Shown: positions 16,257-25,148, counted from the stretch's first letter. The stretch is 29,761 bases of DNA from Lachnospiraceae bacterium UBA3638 (GCA_002373595.1 DFKT01000044.1:1-29761), one strand, 5' to 3'. Program-made: numbers and translations. Notes: a model not told the origin generated them from the letters alone.

Positions 16257-16997
16257 TTACTTAACGGTTACGGAAGTGATGTGGGGGTTAACACCGTTGT
16301 ACCAGTAGAGGTATCCCTCAACGTCGATGGTGTCGCCTACATTAAGTCCGGTAACTGCAGTGTAAACATCGGTGCCCTCTCCGCAGAGATAAGACTCAAC
16401 GGTGAAGGTATAGGTGTTGTCGCCGAGCTTTACATCGAAGTAAAGGTCGGAGTTGGAACCTGCCTCGCCGGATCCGTCCCAGTTGTAAAGGAATGCAGCG
16501 TCATTTCCGTTAGCATCCTGCTTTGCAACAACGGTAAGTCCCTTAGCGGTGAAGAACTGGTTCTGATAGTTGATGAGGTCATCGGAGCTGAGCTTGTCGG
16601 TAAGATCTACGGCAGCGGGCTTGTAGTTTCCGCTCTCGATCTCATAAGAAGTAACATCGATGATCTCGACTTCGCCTGACCACTCTGACTTGGTTCCCAC
16701 TACCTTGATCTTGGTGCCGGGGGTAAGCTTGTCATACTCTTCCTGTGAGATGGGCATCTGATAGATGAAGTATGCTCCATCCTCGTCCTGAGTGTAGATG
16801 GTAGCCTTGTCCTCCCACCATCCCTGCTTAGCCTGTACATAGGTCTCAACGGTGACGGGGGTGTCTACCGCTGCAGCTACATACTCAGCATAAGTCATAA
16901 CGCCTGCAGACTTCTTGTCGCCGTCAGCTGCTTTTCCGCATGCTGCGAGAGAAAGAGCCATTACAGCAGCCGTTGCGATTGCCATTAGTTTTTTCAT
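16257..16997 (-). CDS. small lipoprotein with predicted OB-like beta domains
   Basis: A 246-residue secreted lipoprotein. The signal peptide MKKLMAIATAAVMALSLAAC has its lipidated Cys at residue 20. The mature part looks like two similar beta-rich halves: one ending in GTKIKVVGTKSEWSGEVEI, the other in GDTIDVEGYLYWYNGVNPHI. Such phrases are typical of OB-fold domains in secreted proteins of Clostridia. ATG 16997 has GGGAGGG upstream. A longer frame starting at 17027 lacks such a site. It is transcribed alone from a strong promoter. Function and ligand are unknown. Confidence 0.85.
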   Translation of the reverse strand: MKKLMAIATAAVMALSLAACGKAADGDKKSAGVMTYAEYVAAAVDTPVTVETYVQAKQGWWEDKATIYTQDEDGAYFIYQMPISQEEYDKLTPGTKIKVVGTKSEWSGEVEIIDVTSYEIESGNYKPAAVDLTDKLSSDDLINYQNQFFTAKGLTVVAKQDANGNDAAFLYNWDGSGEAGSNSDLYFDVKLGDNTYTFTVESYLCGEGTDVYTAVTGLNVGDTIDVEGYLYWYNGVNPHITSVTVK

Positions 16998-17021
16998 TTT
17001 TATCCCTCCCTGAATCTGTTC

Positions 17022-17035
17022 GTTCAAAATTGAAC
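17022..17035. promoter_or_regulatory. inverted repeat at the lipoprotein transcription start
   Basis: GTTCAA and TTGAAC are separated by AA. The repeat lies at the expected start of the lipoprotein mRNA, between promoter and ribosome site. It could be an operator or a 5' mRNA hairpin. Confidence 0.35.
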
Positions 17036-17041
17036 TTGTTA

Positions 17042-17070
17042 ATTATATAGCAAGCCTTTTCCATAGTCAA
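17042..17070 (-). promoter_or_regulatory. strong sigma-A promoter of the lipoprotein gene
   Basis: On the minus strand, TTGACT (17070-17065) and TATAAT (17047-17042) are separated by 17 bases. This is one of the best promoters in the window. The start is expected near 17035. Confidence 0.85.
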
Positions 17071-17093
17071 TCATATAAAAAGTGTGATATACT
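17064..17093 (+). promoter_or_regulatory. possible divergent promoter of the M32/HD-GYP gene
   Basis: TATACT at 17088-17093 with a TG nearby is the best -10 box. The -35 candidate (TAGTCA, 17064-17069, 18-base spacer) is poor and overlaps the -35 box of the minus-strand promoter. Initiation near 17100 would leave almost no leader before ATG 17102. Confidence 0.35.
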
Positions 17094-17101
17094 CTGATAT
17101 C

Positions 17102-20100
17102 ATGATCGATAAAACTCTGGAAAAAGTCAAAAAAGTACTCGAAGAGTATGATATCTACGAATACGCATACAGCATAATCGATTTTGACCGCCAGACGGTC
17201 TGCCCCGACAAGGGAATGACCGAATCCGGCGAGACTTGTGCGCGTCTTGAAGAGGTGATCTTCAATATCAAAAAGGATCCTTCTTTTATCGAAGACATAA
17301 ATTATCTCTATGAAAACAGAAATGAGCTGGGTGAATTCGACAGGGCAGCGATAGAGAGGCTGAGACTTGAATTCGTTCGCCGCAAGAATATCACTCCCGA
17401 GATGGCCGCAGACTCCGAGAGAATAAAGAATGCCGCATGGATAGCCTGGAATGAGGCGAGGGCTGCGGATGATTTCAGGATCTTTGAGAAACCTCTCGAA
17501 AAACTTGTAGAAAACGAAAAGGCAAGGGTGATGCTCTGGGATACGACTGATGATCCGCAGACAGCAAAGCTCTCTGCATATGAGCGTATGCTCGATGAGC
17601 ACGAGGACGGGATGAGACAGAGCGATATAGACGCCCTGTTTGAGCCGGCGGCACAGCGTATTTCCGAGCTTATCAGACATATCAAAGAAAGCCCCGTTAT
17701 GATCAGGAGGGATTTCCTTTCGAGACGTGTAACGGGAGATCAGCAGCGTCAGATGACGGTCTATCTTCTCAGCCTCCTGGGATTTGATTTCTCGAGGGGG
17801 ACGTATACCACATCCGAGCACCCCTTCATGAACCGCGTGGGACGCGATGATATACGTGTCACGACACATTTCTATGACGACAATTTCATATCCGGTATGT
17901 ACTCGATCATTCATGAGTGCGGACATGCGCTCTTTGAACAGCTCCAGCCCAGGGAGAATCAGAATGCTCATCTTGATGTAAAGACCATGGGCCAGCACGA
18001 ATCGGTCTCCAGGATGTATGAGAATATCATAGGCAGATCTAAGGACTTCATCGGTCTCATTTATCCCAAGGTCTGCGAGATCTTTCCTCAGGTCATGTAT
18101 GATGTTACCGCCGAGGATCTCTATGAGGCAGTCAATATTGCAGAGCCTTCTCTTATAAGGACTGAGGCTGACGAGCTGACTTATACTCTCCATATCGTTA
18201 TTCGTTATGAGATAGAAAAGAGACTCATAGACGGAGATCTCAAAGTATCCGAAATACCCGCTCTATGGAAGAAACTCTATAAGGACTATCTTGGCATAGA
18301 GCCGTCGGGAGACTTTGACGGTGCGTTGCAGGATGTGCACTGGACCTCTGATTTTGGCTATTTCCCCGCATATGCGCTGGGCAATTTCTACGGTGCTATG
18401 TATTACAACAGGATGTGCGGGGAGATAGATGTACCCGGTCTTATCAGAGCCGGAGACTTCACTGCCATCAATAAATGGATGAGCGACAATGTCTTCGTGC
18501 GCGCGGACAGGCTCACACCCCGCGAATGGATAAAGGATATAACGGGCAGGGATCTTACGGCCGATGATTTCCTTGATTATCTCGATAAGAAGTATTCGGA
18601 AGTATATATGCTCGCAAAGCAGACCGATGAGAATGCGAGATTTGAAGGATATGTGAGGAGCATGGCGAGGGTCAGGCTTTTGTCGTCACCTCTTCTCGAC
18701 AACCTTGGGTCTGCGGAGGATTACGGACGCCTTCTGATCGAGAATTTCATGGATATCAGAGGTATAGCGGGAGATAACCGCGATGTCATGAGAGAGTTCT
18801 TCGAGCCGATACTTGACTCGGACGATGAACTCCCTGATGAGATGATCGAAGCCATTCGTGAGATGAATGCGGGACTGCAGGATGCGTTCAAGGCATCTCA
18901 GCTCGATGTCCCCATGGTCTCTCTTTTCTCCGACAGACTTAAGAAGGATGCGATCAAAAAAGGAGACGAGGCTTATCTCATAAAACAGCTCGACAGCGAG
19001 ATCGAGAATTGCTATTTCATGATAAATATTTCCACGAGGATCTTCGGATACCCTCAGGTGGCCGATCACTTCAGAGAGAAGGGCATCAAGGCTTTTAATG
19101 AGATCATCGGATACCTCGAAAAAGACAGATTTGAGAAACTGGACGAGGAATGCCGGGAGATCGTTATTATCAATTCCAGATACGGACAGCTCCTCTATGA
19201 GGATATGTCAAAGGTACCTGAGGAGAGAAATGAATGGCGCCTTAAGGTGCTCAGGAGATCCGAAGAAGTATCGAACGACCCGTGGTATCGCGAGCGCGTG
19301 CCCGAGATGGACTGGAACCGTCAAAAGTACAAGATCCATGAGTATTTCTCAATGATGGGAGTGGATGACAATGCGATAGGCCTCACCCGTAAGCAGCTCG
19401 AAGAAACCGCCACGCATGCCGATGCTCTCATGAAGATGTATGAGCAGGATCCCGATATCGTGCTAAAATACACATATCCGGAGTACATCCAAAAGATACA
19501 TGCGATCAACCATCATAACCTCGGTGAGATAAGCAATACAGAGTTCATAGAGAGGATCGAGAAGCTCCATGAGAGCGCTGATCCCATGGATTATACAGAC
19601 AAGGGTATCGACAAAAATGTATCCATGCCCATAGAGATGCTCCTCGCCTATGCCAAGACAGACTACGGCGAGAGAGGCAAGGATCACATCAGGAACCTGT
19701 ACAGATCGGTAATATCCTATGCATTCCATATGCCCAAGATGGGGCTTTTGGGATCACTTCTCGGCGATTATGCCGTGATCCTGGATAACTATATAGAGGT
19801 GCCGGGAAGCCTGACTTTTGAGGAGATGGGGATGCAGTCGTTTGCGGCTTTCCATCCTCCGACATATGTCCACTCAAATATGGTCGCGCATATAAGCTCA
19901 TGCCTTGCAGAGAACCTCATCCGCAGACGCCCCGATCTTTTTGTCGGAATATGCGGATGCGACAGCGAGGCGGAAGTGACTGCTGCGGCACAGAGAATAG
20001 CGGATTTTGTATATCATGCGGCGCTGTGCCACGATTTCGGAAAGCTCTGCATCATGGATACCATATTCATCTACGGACGTAAGCTTCTCGATCATGAATT

Positions 20101-20524
20101 CGAGACGATCAAATACCATCCGCTCATAGGTTACAACATGCTTAAAAAGCATGAATCCACTGCGGAGTATGCGGATATAGCGCTGGGACATCATATCTGG
20201 TACGACGGGACCCGGGGATATCCGGATGAGTTCGATATCAGGAACAGCCTGTACAAGACGGTGATAGATATCGTCGAATGTGCGGACTGCATGGATGCAG
20301 CGACAGATACGGTGGGAAGGAGCTATACCAGTGGCAAGACTCTCGAGGAGTTTACCGCGGAAGTAAGAGCCGCCGCCGGCACCAGATATGCCCCGTATAT
20401 AGCGGATCTGATCGAAGAGGAGGCTGTTGCGGACGATCTTTCATATCTGCTCAGCGAGGGACGCAAGGAGATCTATCGCAAGACTTATATGCTGCTTAAA
20501 TCCGTTCAGGAAAAGACTGAATAA
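17102..20524 (+). CDS. M32 metallocarboxypeptidase fused to an HD-GYP-like protein
   Basis: A 1140-residue soluble fusion. Residues 1 to about 520 are a complete M32 (Taq-type) carboxypeptidase, a zinc enzyme trimming C-terminal residues. It has HECGH at 271-275, HES at 299-301, then RTEADELTYTLHI and DFGYFPAYALGN. Residues 537-1140 align end to end with the separate HD-GYP-like protein at 8058. Here the HD motif is intact (H977-D978), with H1030-H1031, GYP at 1039-1041 and ADCMDAA, so metal-dependent cyclic-di-GMP hydrolysis is possible. ATG 17102 fits the M32 N-terminus, although no Shine-Dalgarno site precedes it. The frame is continuous, with no stop or shift at the joint. No terminator is seen before the next promoter. 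I do not know of this fusion as a described architecture. Confidence 0.9.
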   Translation: MIDKTLEKVKKVLEEYDIYEYAYSIIDFDRQTVCPDKGMTESGETCARLEEVIFNIKKDPSFIEDINYLYENRNELGEFDRAAIERLRLEFVRRKNITPEMAADSERIKNAAWIAWNEARAADDFRIFEKPLEKLVENEKARVMLWDTTDDPQTAKLSAYERMLDEHEDGMRQSDIDALFEPAAQRISELIRHIKESPVMIRRDFLSRRVTGDQQRQMTVYLLSLLGFDFSRGTYTTSEHPFMNRVGRDDIRVTTHFYDDNFISGMYSIIHECGHALFEQLQPRENQNAHLDVKTMGQHESVSRMYENIIGRSKDFIGLIYPKVCEIFPQVMYDVTAEDLYEAVNIAEPSLIRTEADELTYTLHIVIRYEIEKRLIDGDLKVSEIPALWKKLYKDYLGIEPSGDFDGALQDVHWTSDFGYFPAYALGNFYGAMYYNRMCGEIDVPGLIRAGDFTAINKWMSDNVFVRADRLTPREWIKDITGRDLTADDFLDYLDKKYSEVYMLAKQTDENARFEGYVRSMARVRLLSSPLLDNLGSAEDYGRLLIENFMDIRGIAGDNRDVMREFFEPILDSDDELPDEMIEAIREMNAGLQDAFKASQLDVPMVSLFSDRLKKDAIKKGDEAYLIKQLDSEIENCYFMINISTRIFGYPQVADHFREKGIKAFNEIIGYLEKDRFEKLDEECREIVIINSRYGQLLYEDMSKVPEERNEWRLKVLRRSEEVSNDPWYRERVPEMDWNRQKYKIHEYFSMMGVDDNAIGLTRKQLEETATHADALMKMYEQDPDIVLKYTYPEYIQKIHAINHHNLGEISNTEFIERIEKLHESADPMDYTDKGIDKNVSMPIEMLLAYAKTDYGERGKDHIRNLYRSVISYAFHMPKMGLLGSLLGDYAVILDNYIEVPGSLTFEEMGMQSFAAFHPPTYVHSNMVAHISSCLAENLIRRRPDLFVGICGCDSEAEVTAAAQRIADFVYHAALCHDFGKLCIMDTIFIYGRKLLDHEFETIKYHPLIGYNMLKKHESTAEYADIALGHHIWYDGTRGYPDEFDIRNSLYKTVIDIVECADCMDAATDTVGRSYTSGKTLEEFTAEVRAAAGTRYAPYIADLIEEEAVADDLSYLLSEGRKEIYRKTYMLLKSVQEKTE

Positions 20525-20548
20525 AGTCTAAAGAAATACTAAATATCC

Positions 20549-20577
20549 TTGAATATTGAGTATCGGAATTATATAAT
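20549..20577 (+). promoter_or_regulatory. sigma-A promoter of the rubrerythrin-sbcDC unit
   Basis: TTGAAT at 20549-20554, a 17-base spacer, and TATAAT at 20572-20577. The -10 box lies inside a 12-base palindrome (20567-20578, AATTATATAATT), which could be a repressor site. It does not match a PerR or Fur box well. The leader is about 63 bases. Confidence 0.7.
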
Positions 20578-20646
20578 TTACTGTGTGTTTTAAGCGGAGG
20601 GATTACCTCTTCGCGAGATTTTTATATAAGAAAAGGAGTTTTTGTT

Positions 20647-21189
20647 ATGGCAGAGAACAAGTACGCCGGAACCAAGACCGAACAGAATCTTCAGGCTGCA
20701 TTTGCAGGAGAATCACAGGCCAGGAACAAGTACACTTACTTTGCTTCCGTTGCCAGGAAGGAAGGATTTGAGCAGATCTCCGAGATCTTCTTAAAGACCG
20801 CCGACAACGAGAAAGAGCACGCCAAGATGTGGTTCAAAGAGCTCGGAGGCATCGGGACCACTCCCGAGAATCTGACCGCGGCCGCTGAGGGAGAGAACTT
20901 CGAGTGGACCGATATGTACGAGGATTTTGCCAAGACTGCCGAAGAGGAAGGCTTCAAGGCTCTCGCGGTCAAGTTCCGCATGGTCGCTGCCATCGAGAAG
21001 CGTCATGAGGAGAGATACAGAGCACTCCTTAAGAATATCGAGATGCAGGAAGTATTCAAGAAGAGCGAAGTCAAGGTTTGGGAGTGCCGTAACTGCGGAC
21101 ATATCGTGGTAGGCACCGACGCACCTGCGGCATGCCCCGTATGTGCACATCCCCAGTCGTTCTTTGAAGTAAGCGCTGAAAATTATTAA
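20647..21189 (+). CDS. rbr: rubrerythrin
   Basis: A 180-residue cytoplasmic non-haem iron protein that reduces hydrogen peroxide in anaerobes. The N-terminal four-helix domain carries diiron ligands in [13 protein letters not shown] (E22) and the ExxH pairs NEKEH (E55, H58) and IEKRH. The C-terminal rubredoxin-like domain has ECRNCGH and CPVCAHP, which bind the second iron. The length and domain order are standard. ATG 20647 has AAGGAG upstream. It is followed after 15 bases by the sbcD-like gene, which ties peroxide defence to a DNA-processing pair. Confidence 0.95.
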   Translation: MAENKYAGTKTEQNLQAAFAGESQARNKYTYFASVARKEGFEQISEIFLKTADNEKEHAKMWFKELGGIGTTPENLTAAAEGENFEWTDMYEDFAKTAEEEGFKALAVKFRMVAAIEKRHEERYRALLKNIEMQEVFKKSEVKVWECRNCGHIVVGTDAPAACPVCAHPQSFFEVSAENY

Positions 21190-21204
21190 TTTCCCGGAGG
21201 AAAC

Positions 21205-22305
21205 ATGAAACTTATTCACATGGCGGATCTTCATCTGGATTCCAAGCTTGATGCCAATCTGCCCAAGGACAAAGTAGGAATCAGGAAAAACGAGCTCCTT
21301 CATAACTTTGAAAGAGTATTCGAGTACGCAGTTGAAGAAAAAGTAAATGTCGTACTTATCGCGGGAGACCTTTTTGATACCGGTCGTATCACCCGCACTA
21401 CGAGGGATGTTGTTTACGAGACTGTTCGCAAACATCCCGAGATTCAGGTCTATTATCTCAGAGGCAATCACGACAGCTATCAGGCTGCAGTCGAGGATCT
21501 TCCCGAGAATATGCACCTCTTTGCAGAGACATGGGCATCTTACGAGCTCGGAGACAACGGCTCCGGCAAGAAAGTAATGCTTTACGGTATTGAACTCGAC
21601 AGGAACAATACCGGAGTCGCATCTGCGGCGCTTCACACACAGGAGAACGATATCAATATCGTAATGCTCCACGGCCAGCAGACCGAGTACAGCGCAGGCG
21701 ACCAGGCAGAGACTATACATGTCAAGAAGTTCGCTTCCAAGAATATCGATTACATGGCACTCGGCCATGTTCACAAGTATCAGAGAGACGAGATCGATTC
21801 CAGAGGAATCTGGTGCTATCCCGGATGCCTCGAGGGCAGAGGATTTGACGAGCCCGGCGAGCACGGATTCGTAGTACTCGAGACCGAAGGAAACAAGATC
21901 AAAGATACTTTTGTTCCTTTTGCGAAGAGAAAGATCTTTGATTGCAAGATCGATATATCCGGACTCAAGGATGCGATCGAGATATCGGACAAGATCTCAA
22001 AGGCTCTTAAGGGAGAAGGCTGCAACGGTGATGACATCCTCAAAGTAACTCTCACCGGAGAGGTCGATCCCGAGAGCGATATCAATACTTCATACCTCAA
22101 TGAGAGGTTCAAGAATGAGTATTTCTTCATCAAGATCAAGGACGATACACGTTCCAGGATCGACTTCTCGGGATATGACGGAGACCTTTCACTTAAGGGT
22201 GAAGCGGTAAGAGGTATCGCAGATCTCGATATGAGCGACGAGAGAAAGAGCGATATTTTGAGAATAATAACCAGAGCACTTAACGGGGAAAAACTTGAAA
22301 GATGA
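21205..22305 (+). CDS. SbcD/YhaO-like metallophosphoesterase (DNA exonuclease subunit)
   Basis: A 366-residue calcineurin-like nuclease subunit. All phosphoesterase motifs are visible in order: ADLHLD, GDLFDT, GNHDS, MLHG and GHVHK. Together with the next gene product it should form an Mre11-Rad50-like complex that trims DNA ends. The C-terminal part (about 250-366) is the cap and ATPase-binding region and is poorly conserved. ATG 21205 has CGGAGGAAAC directly upstream. The stop overlaps the next start (ATGA at 22302). YhaO is as likely a name as SbcD. Confidence 0.9.
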   Translation: MKLIHMADLHLDSKLDANLPKDKVGIRKNELLHNFERVFEYAVEEKVNVVLIAGDLFDTGRITRTTRDVVYETVRKHPEIQVYYLRGNHDSYQAAVEDLPENMHLFAETWASYELGDNGSGKKVMLYGIELDRNNTGVASAALHTQENDINIVMLHGQQTEYSAGDQAETIHVKKFASKNIDYMALGHVHKYQRDEIDSRGIWCYPGCLEGRGFDEPGEHGFVVLETEGNKIKDTFVPFAKRKIFDCKIDISGLKDAIEISDKISKALKGEGCNGDDILKVTLTGEVDPESDINTSYLNERFKNEYFFIKIKDDTRSRIDFSGYDGDLSLKGEAVRGIADLDMSDERKSDILRIITRALNGEKLER

Positions 22306-25016
22306 AAATCATTAGAATTCACATTGACAATTTCGGAAAGCTCTCCGGCCTGGACAAGGATTTTTCCGAAGGCATGAACAGCATAATGGAGGATAACGGA
22401 TGGGGCAAGAGTACGCTCTGTTCATTCCTTCGTGTCATGTTCTACGGCTTTGAGGGTACCTCAAAGAGAGACAGTGTCCAGAACGAGAGAAGGAGATATA
22501 CTCCCTGGAACAATCAGACATTCGGCGGAAGCGTTGAGTTTGAAGCAGACGGCAAGAGATACCTCCTCACCAGGACTTTCGGAAAGAAGGACTCCGAGGA
22601 TGTTTCGGATCTGAAATATGCGGACACCAAGCTCCCCGTTCCTTCGATAGACGCTTCGTGCTGCGGAATGAAATTCTTTGAGATGGACAGAGAGTCCTTC
22701 TCACATTCGGCATTCATTTCACAGGCACAGAGTAATGTATACTCTTCGACTGACGGCATCAGCGCCAAGATCTCCAATCTCTACGGTATATCCGCAGATA
22801 TGAGCAACTATGACAGCGCGATCACGAGACTTGAGGAAGCTATCAATGCCATGACTCCGAGACGCGCTACCGGTAAGATCGCCAGAACGAAAGAACAGAT
22901 GGATTCCGTCAAGGGTGTTCTCCTGCAGAAAGCTACTCTTGATGATGTTATGAAGAAATACCAGAGTGAGGAAGATGCGTTCTCCGACGAGTTTAACGGA
23001 CTTAGGAAGAGCATCGACGAGACCAAGATATTAAGAGAGAGAATGGGCACCTTCCATACCATGATCGAGAAGAAGGAGAAGATCCTTACTTTGAGAGAGG
23101 ATGTAAGGGCTAACGAGGAGATCCTCAAGAACGCCAGAGACGTACTTGGCGGAGTGATCCCCAGTGACGAAGACTTAAGGAGACTCACCGCTGAGAATGA
23201 TGCTCTCGAGCACCTCATGGGTCAGCACGAGAATGCAACCCTCACCGATGAACAGAAAGTCAGACTTGAGGAACTCGAGAAGATCCACACCGTAGTACCC
23301 GACACCGAAGAGATCGACCGGATGCTCGTAGTAACGGGACGTGCCGAGAAGCTCAAGGAGGAGATGGGCAAGGATGCTCTCTCCGGCGCCGAGGAGAAGA
23401 AGTACCTCATCGGAGAGAAGAGATACGGAGAGAACCCTGACTTTGCAGATAAGCTTTCCAAGGCCAATAAGAACTGGGACGAGTATATAGGCCTTCAGAA
23501 GACCGTCAAGGAGAATACTCAGGAGATAGAGAATCTCACCGAGACGATCAACGATCAGGAAGCTCAGAAAGATGCAAGAGCCAAGAAGGCTAAGAAGACG
23601 AGAGGAAAGTTTATACTGTTTGCGGTAATTCTCATTGCCGCTGCCGGATATATGTTCGTTATGAAGCACAGCACCGGCGGAGCGATAGGACTTGGCATAC
23701 CCGCACTCATCCTGCTGGTACTTGGCTTCACCTTCAAGAAGAAAGAAGAAGTCGTATGCCTCGAGGAGAAGAAGAAGGTCAAGGCTCTCGAAGAGGATAT
23801 GCAGTACGCTAACAGCAAGTCCGACGGTATGATCAAGAGGATCGTAGACTTCCTCAAGGAGACCGAGGAGCTTTCGAAGGATATCGATGACAGCGACAGA
23901 GATCATGATTATTCCGACGGAAAGAGCGTAAGAGCAGACCTCGTAGTGATGAAGAGAGAGTATGAGGAGTACCTCACTCTCAAAGAAAGATATGATAAGT
24001 TCCGGGAACTCGGTCAGTATGAGGAGTACGATGTACACCTTAATAAAGTAAGAGAGTTCCTTGCAAATGCCGGATGCGATGTGCCTTCGAGCGACAGTGA
24101 GCTCGATGATGCACTTCATCTCTTAAGGAGAGAGATCCTCGAGATGAATCAGCTCCGTGCGGCAGCAGGCTCTGAGATGTCCTTTGAGGAGAGAGTAGCA
24201 CTCGACAGGAATAAGCTCGTTTCCGATATCAAGAGCTTCGATCCCAAGGGAATAACCGATAGCATTGAAGGATATGCAGACAAGATCGATGCCATCAGAT
24301 CCGCTCAGGTCAAGGTTAGAACCTCCGAAGAGAACCTCACCAAGGCTCAGAAGATCCTTAAGGATATGGAGGATCAGACCGAGAATCTCGATGAAGTAAT
24401 GGCTATCAAGCGTATGGGTGACGAGATCTCGGTTGAGGAAGCCGATGAGCGTATCGCCAAGTATATGGAGAGACAGCAGGAACTCGCCGAGAAGATGAAC
24501 GATCTCTCCGCACAGATGGATGAGACCGCCAGACAGCTCGAGGAGCTCGGAGAGTCCGAGGCAGAGCTTGAGAGACTTCAGGAGTCCTACGATGAGGATA
24601 TGAAGTACTTCGACGACCTCGAGATGGCCAAGAAGGTGCTCGAGGATGCCAAGATCAGCCTACAGAAGGGTTATCTGGCACCTCTCAAGAATGCATTTGA
24701 TAAGTATTACACCAAGCTCACCGGAGAGAATGCAGACGATGTAATGATCGACGCGAGATACGATATCAGCATCAAGCGTGAGGGCCAGTACCGCGATCCT
24801 TCGTCCCTCAGCTCCGGATATCAGGATCTCATCGGACTCTGCATGAGAATGGCTTATGTAGACGCAATGTTCAAGTCCGAGAAGCCCTTCCTCGTATTCG
24901 ATGATCCCTTCGTCAACCTCGACTCCGACAAGACCGCACAGGGCATGGAGCTCCTCGCAGACATATCGAAGGAATACCAGATCGTATACTTCACCTGCCA
25001 CGCGAGCAGAACCTGA
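22302..25016 (+). CDS. SbcC/YhaN-like ATPase with coiled coils and a central membrane hairpin
   Basis: A 904-residue partner of the nuclease. The N-terminal Walker A region is EDNGWGKST (residues 30-38), lacking the first Gly of the classical P loop. Long coiled coils follow. At the C-terminus are the ABC signature SSLSSGYQDL and Walker B FLVFDDPFVNLDSD, so the ATPase halves meet as in Rad50/SbcC. Instead of a zinc hook, the middle holds two hydrophobic segments (about 437-454 and 461-480), which suggests membrane attachment. It is coupled to the previous gene by ATGA. Bacillus YhaN-type proteins are the closest functional comparison I can offer. Confidence 0.88.
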   Translation: MKIIRIHIDNFGKLSGLDKDFSEGMNSIMEDNGWGKSTLCSFLRVMFYGFEGTSKRDSVQNERRRYTPWNNQTFGGSVEFEADGKRYLLTRTFGKKDSEDVSDLKYADTKLPVPSIDASCCGMKFFEMDRESFSHSAFISQAQSNVYSSTDGISAKISNLYGISADMSNYDSAITRLEEAINAMTPRRATGKIARTKEQMDSVKGVLLQKATLDDVMKKYQSEEDAFSDEFNGLRKSIDETKILRERMGTFHTMIEKKEKILTLREDVRANEEILKNARDVLGGVIPSDEDLRRLTAENDALEHLMGQHENATLTDEQKVRLEELEKIHTVVPDTEEIDRMLVVTGRAEKLKEEMGKDALSGAEEKKYLIGEKRYGENPDFADKLSKANKNWDEYIGLQKTVKENTQEIENLTETINDQEAQKDARAKKAKKTRGKFILFAVILIAAAGYMFVMKHSTGGAIGLGIPALILLVLGFTFKKKEEVVCLEEKKKVKALEEDMQYANSKSDGMIKRIVDFLKETEELSKDIDDSDRDHDYSDGKSVRADLVVMKREYEEYLTLKERYDKFRELGQYEEYDVHLNKVREFLANAGCDVPSSDSELDDALHLLRREILEMNQLRAAAGSEMSFEERVALDRNKLVSDIKSFDPKGITDSIEGYADKIDAIRSAQVKVRTSEENLTKAQKILKDMEDQTENLDEVMAIKRMGDEISVEEADERIAKYMERQQELAEKMNDLSAQMDETARQLEELGESEAELERLQESYDEDMKYFDDLEMAKKVLEDAKISLQKGYLAPLKNAFDKYYTKLTGENADDVMIDARYDISIKREGQYRDPSSLSSGYQDLIGLCMRMAYVDAMFKSEKPFLVFDDPFVNLDSDKTAQGMELLADISKEYQIVYFTCHASRT

Positions 25017-25041
25017 GGATCGGACAGATAAAAACAATGAG

Positions 25042-25072
25042 AAACGCTCCGGAGAGATCCGGAGCGTTTTTT
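25042..25072 (+). terminator. intrinsic terminator after the sbcC-like gene
   Basis: AAACGCTCCGG (25042-25052) and CCGGAGCGTTT (25059-25069) form a perfect 11-bp stem with a 6-base loop, followed by TTT. Confidence 0.93.
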
Positions 25073-25121
25073 AGTCGCTGAATATTTTCGTAAGGAATCC
25101 GTGAAAAATTTGTCAAAAAGA

Positions 25122-25130
25122 TGATATAAT
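25122..25130 (+). promoter_or_regulatory. extended -10 promoter of the GGDEF gene
   Basis: TGATATAAT is a TGn-extended perfect -10 box (25122-25130). No good -35 box lies 16-18 bases upstream. TTGTCA at 25110 is only 9 bases away and is too close. The leader would be about 12 bases and holds the Shine-Dalgarno site TTGGAGG. Confidence 0.6.
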
Positions 25131-25148
25131 AACTCTTGGAGGCTTGTT

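Noticed and set aside
17039..18193. Long minus-strand open frame opposite the M32 domain
   Set aside because: It is a shadow of the M32 coding strand, whose motifs are intact. It has no ribosome site or recognisable domain.
20567..20578. PerR or Fur box over the rubrerythrin promoter
   Set aside because: The palindrome AATTATATAATT does not fit the 7-1-7 pattern of those regulators. It is kept only as a generic operator candidate.
23175..24119. Minus-strand frame rich in Leu and Ile opposite the SbcC-like gene
   Set aside because: The hydrophobicity comes from the antisense of Glu/Lys-rich coiled-coil codons. The plus strand is the real gene.
25110..25130. TTGTCA as -35 box for the GGDEF promoter
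   Set aside because: It is only 9 bases from the -10 box. The extended -10 (TGATATAAT) explains the promoter better.
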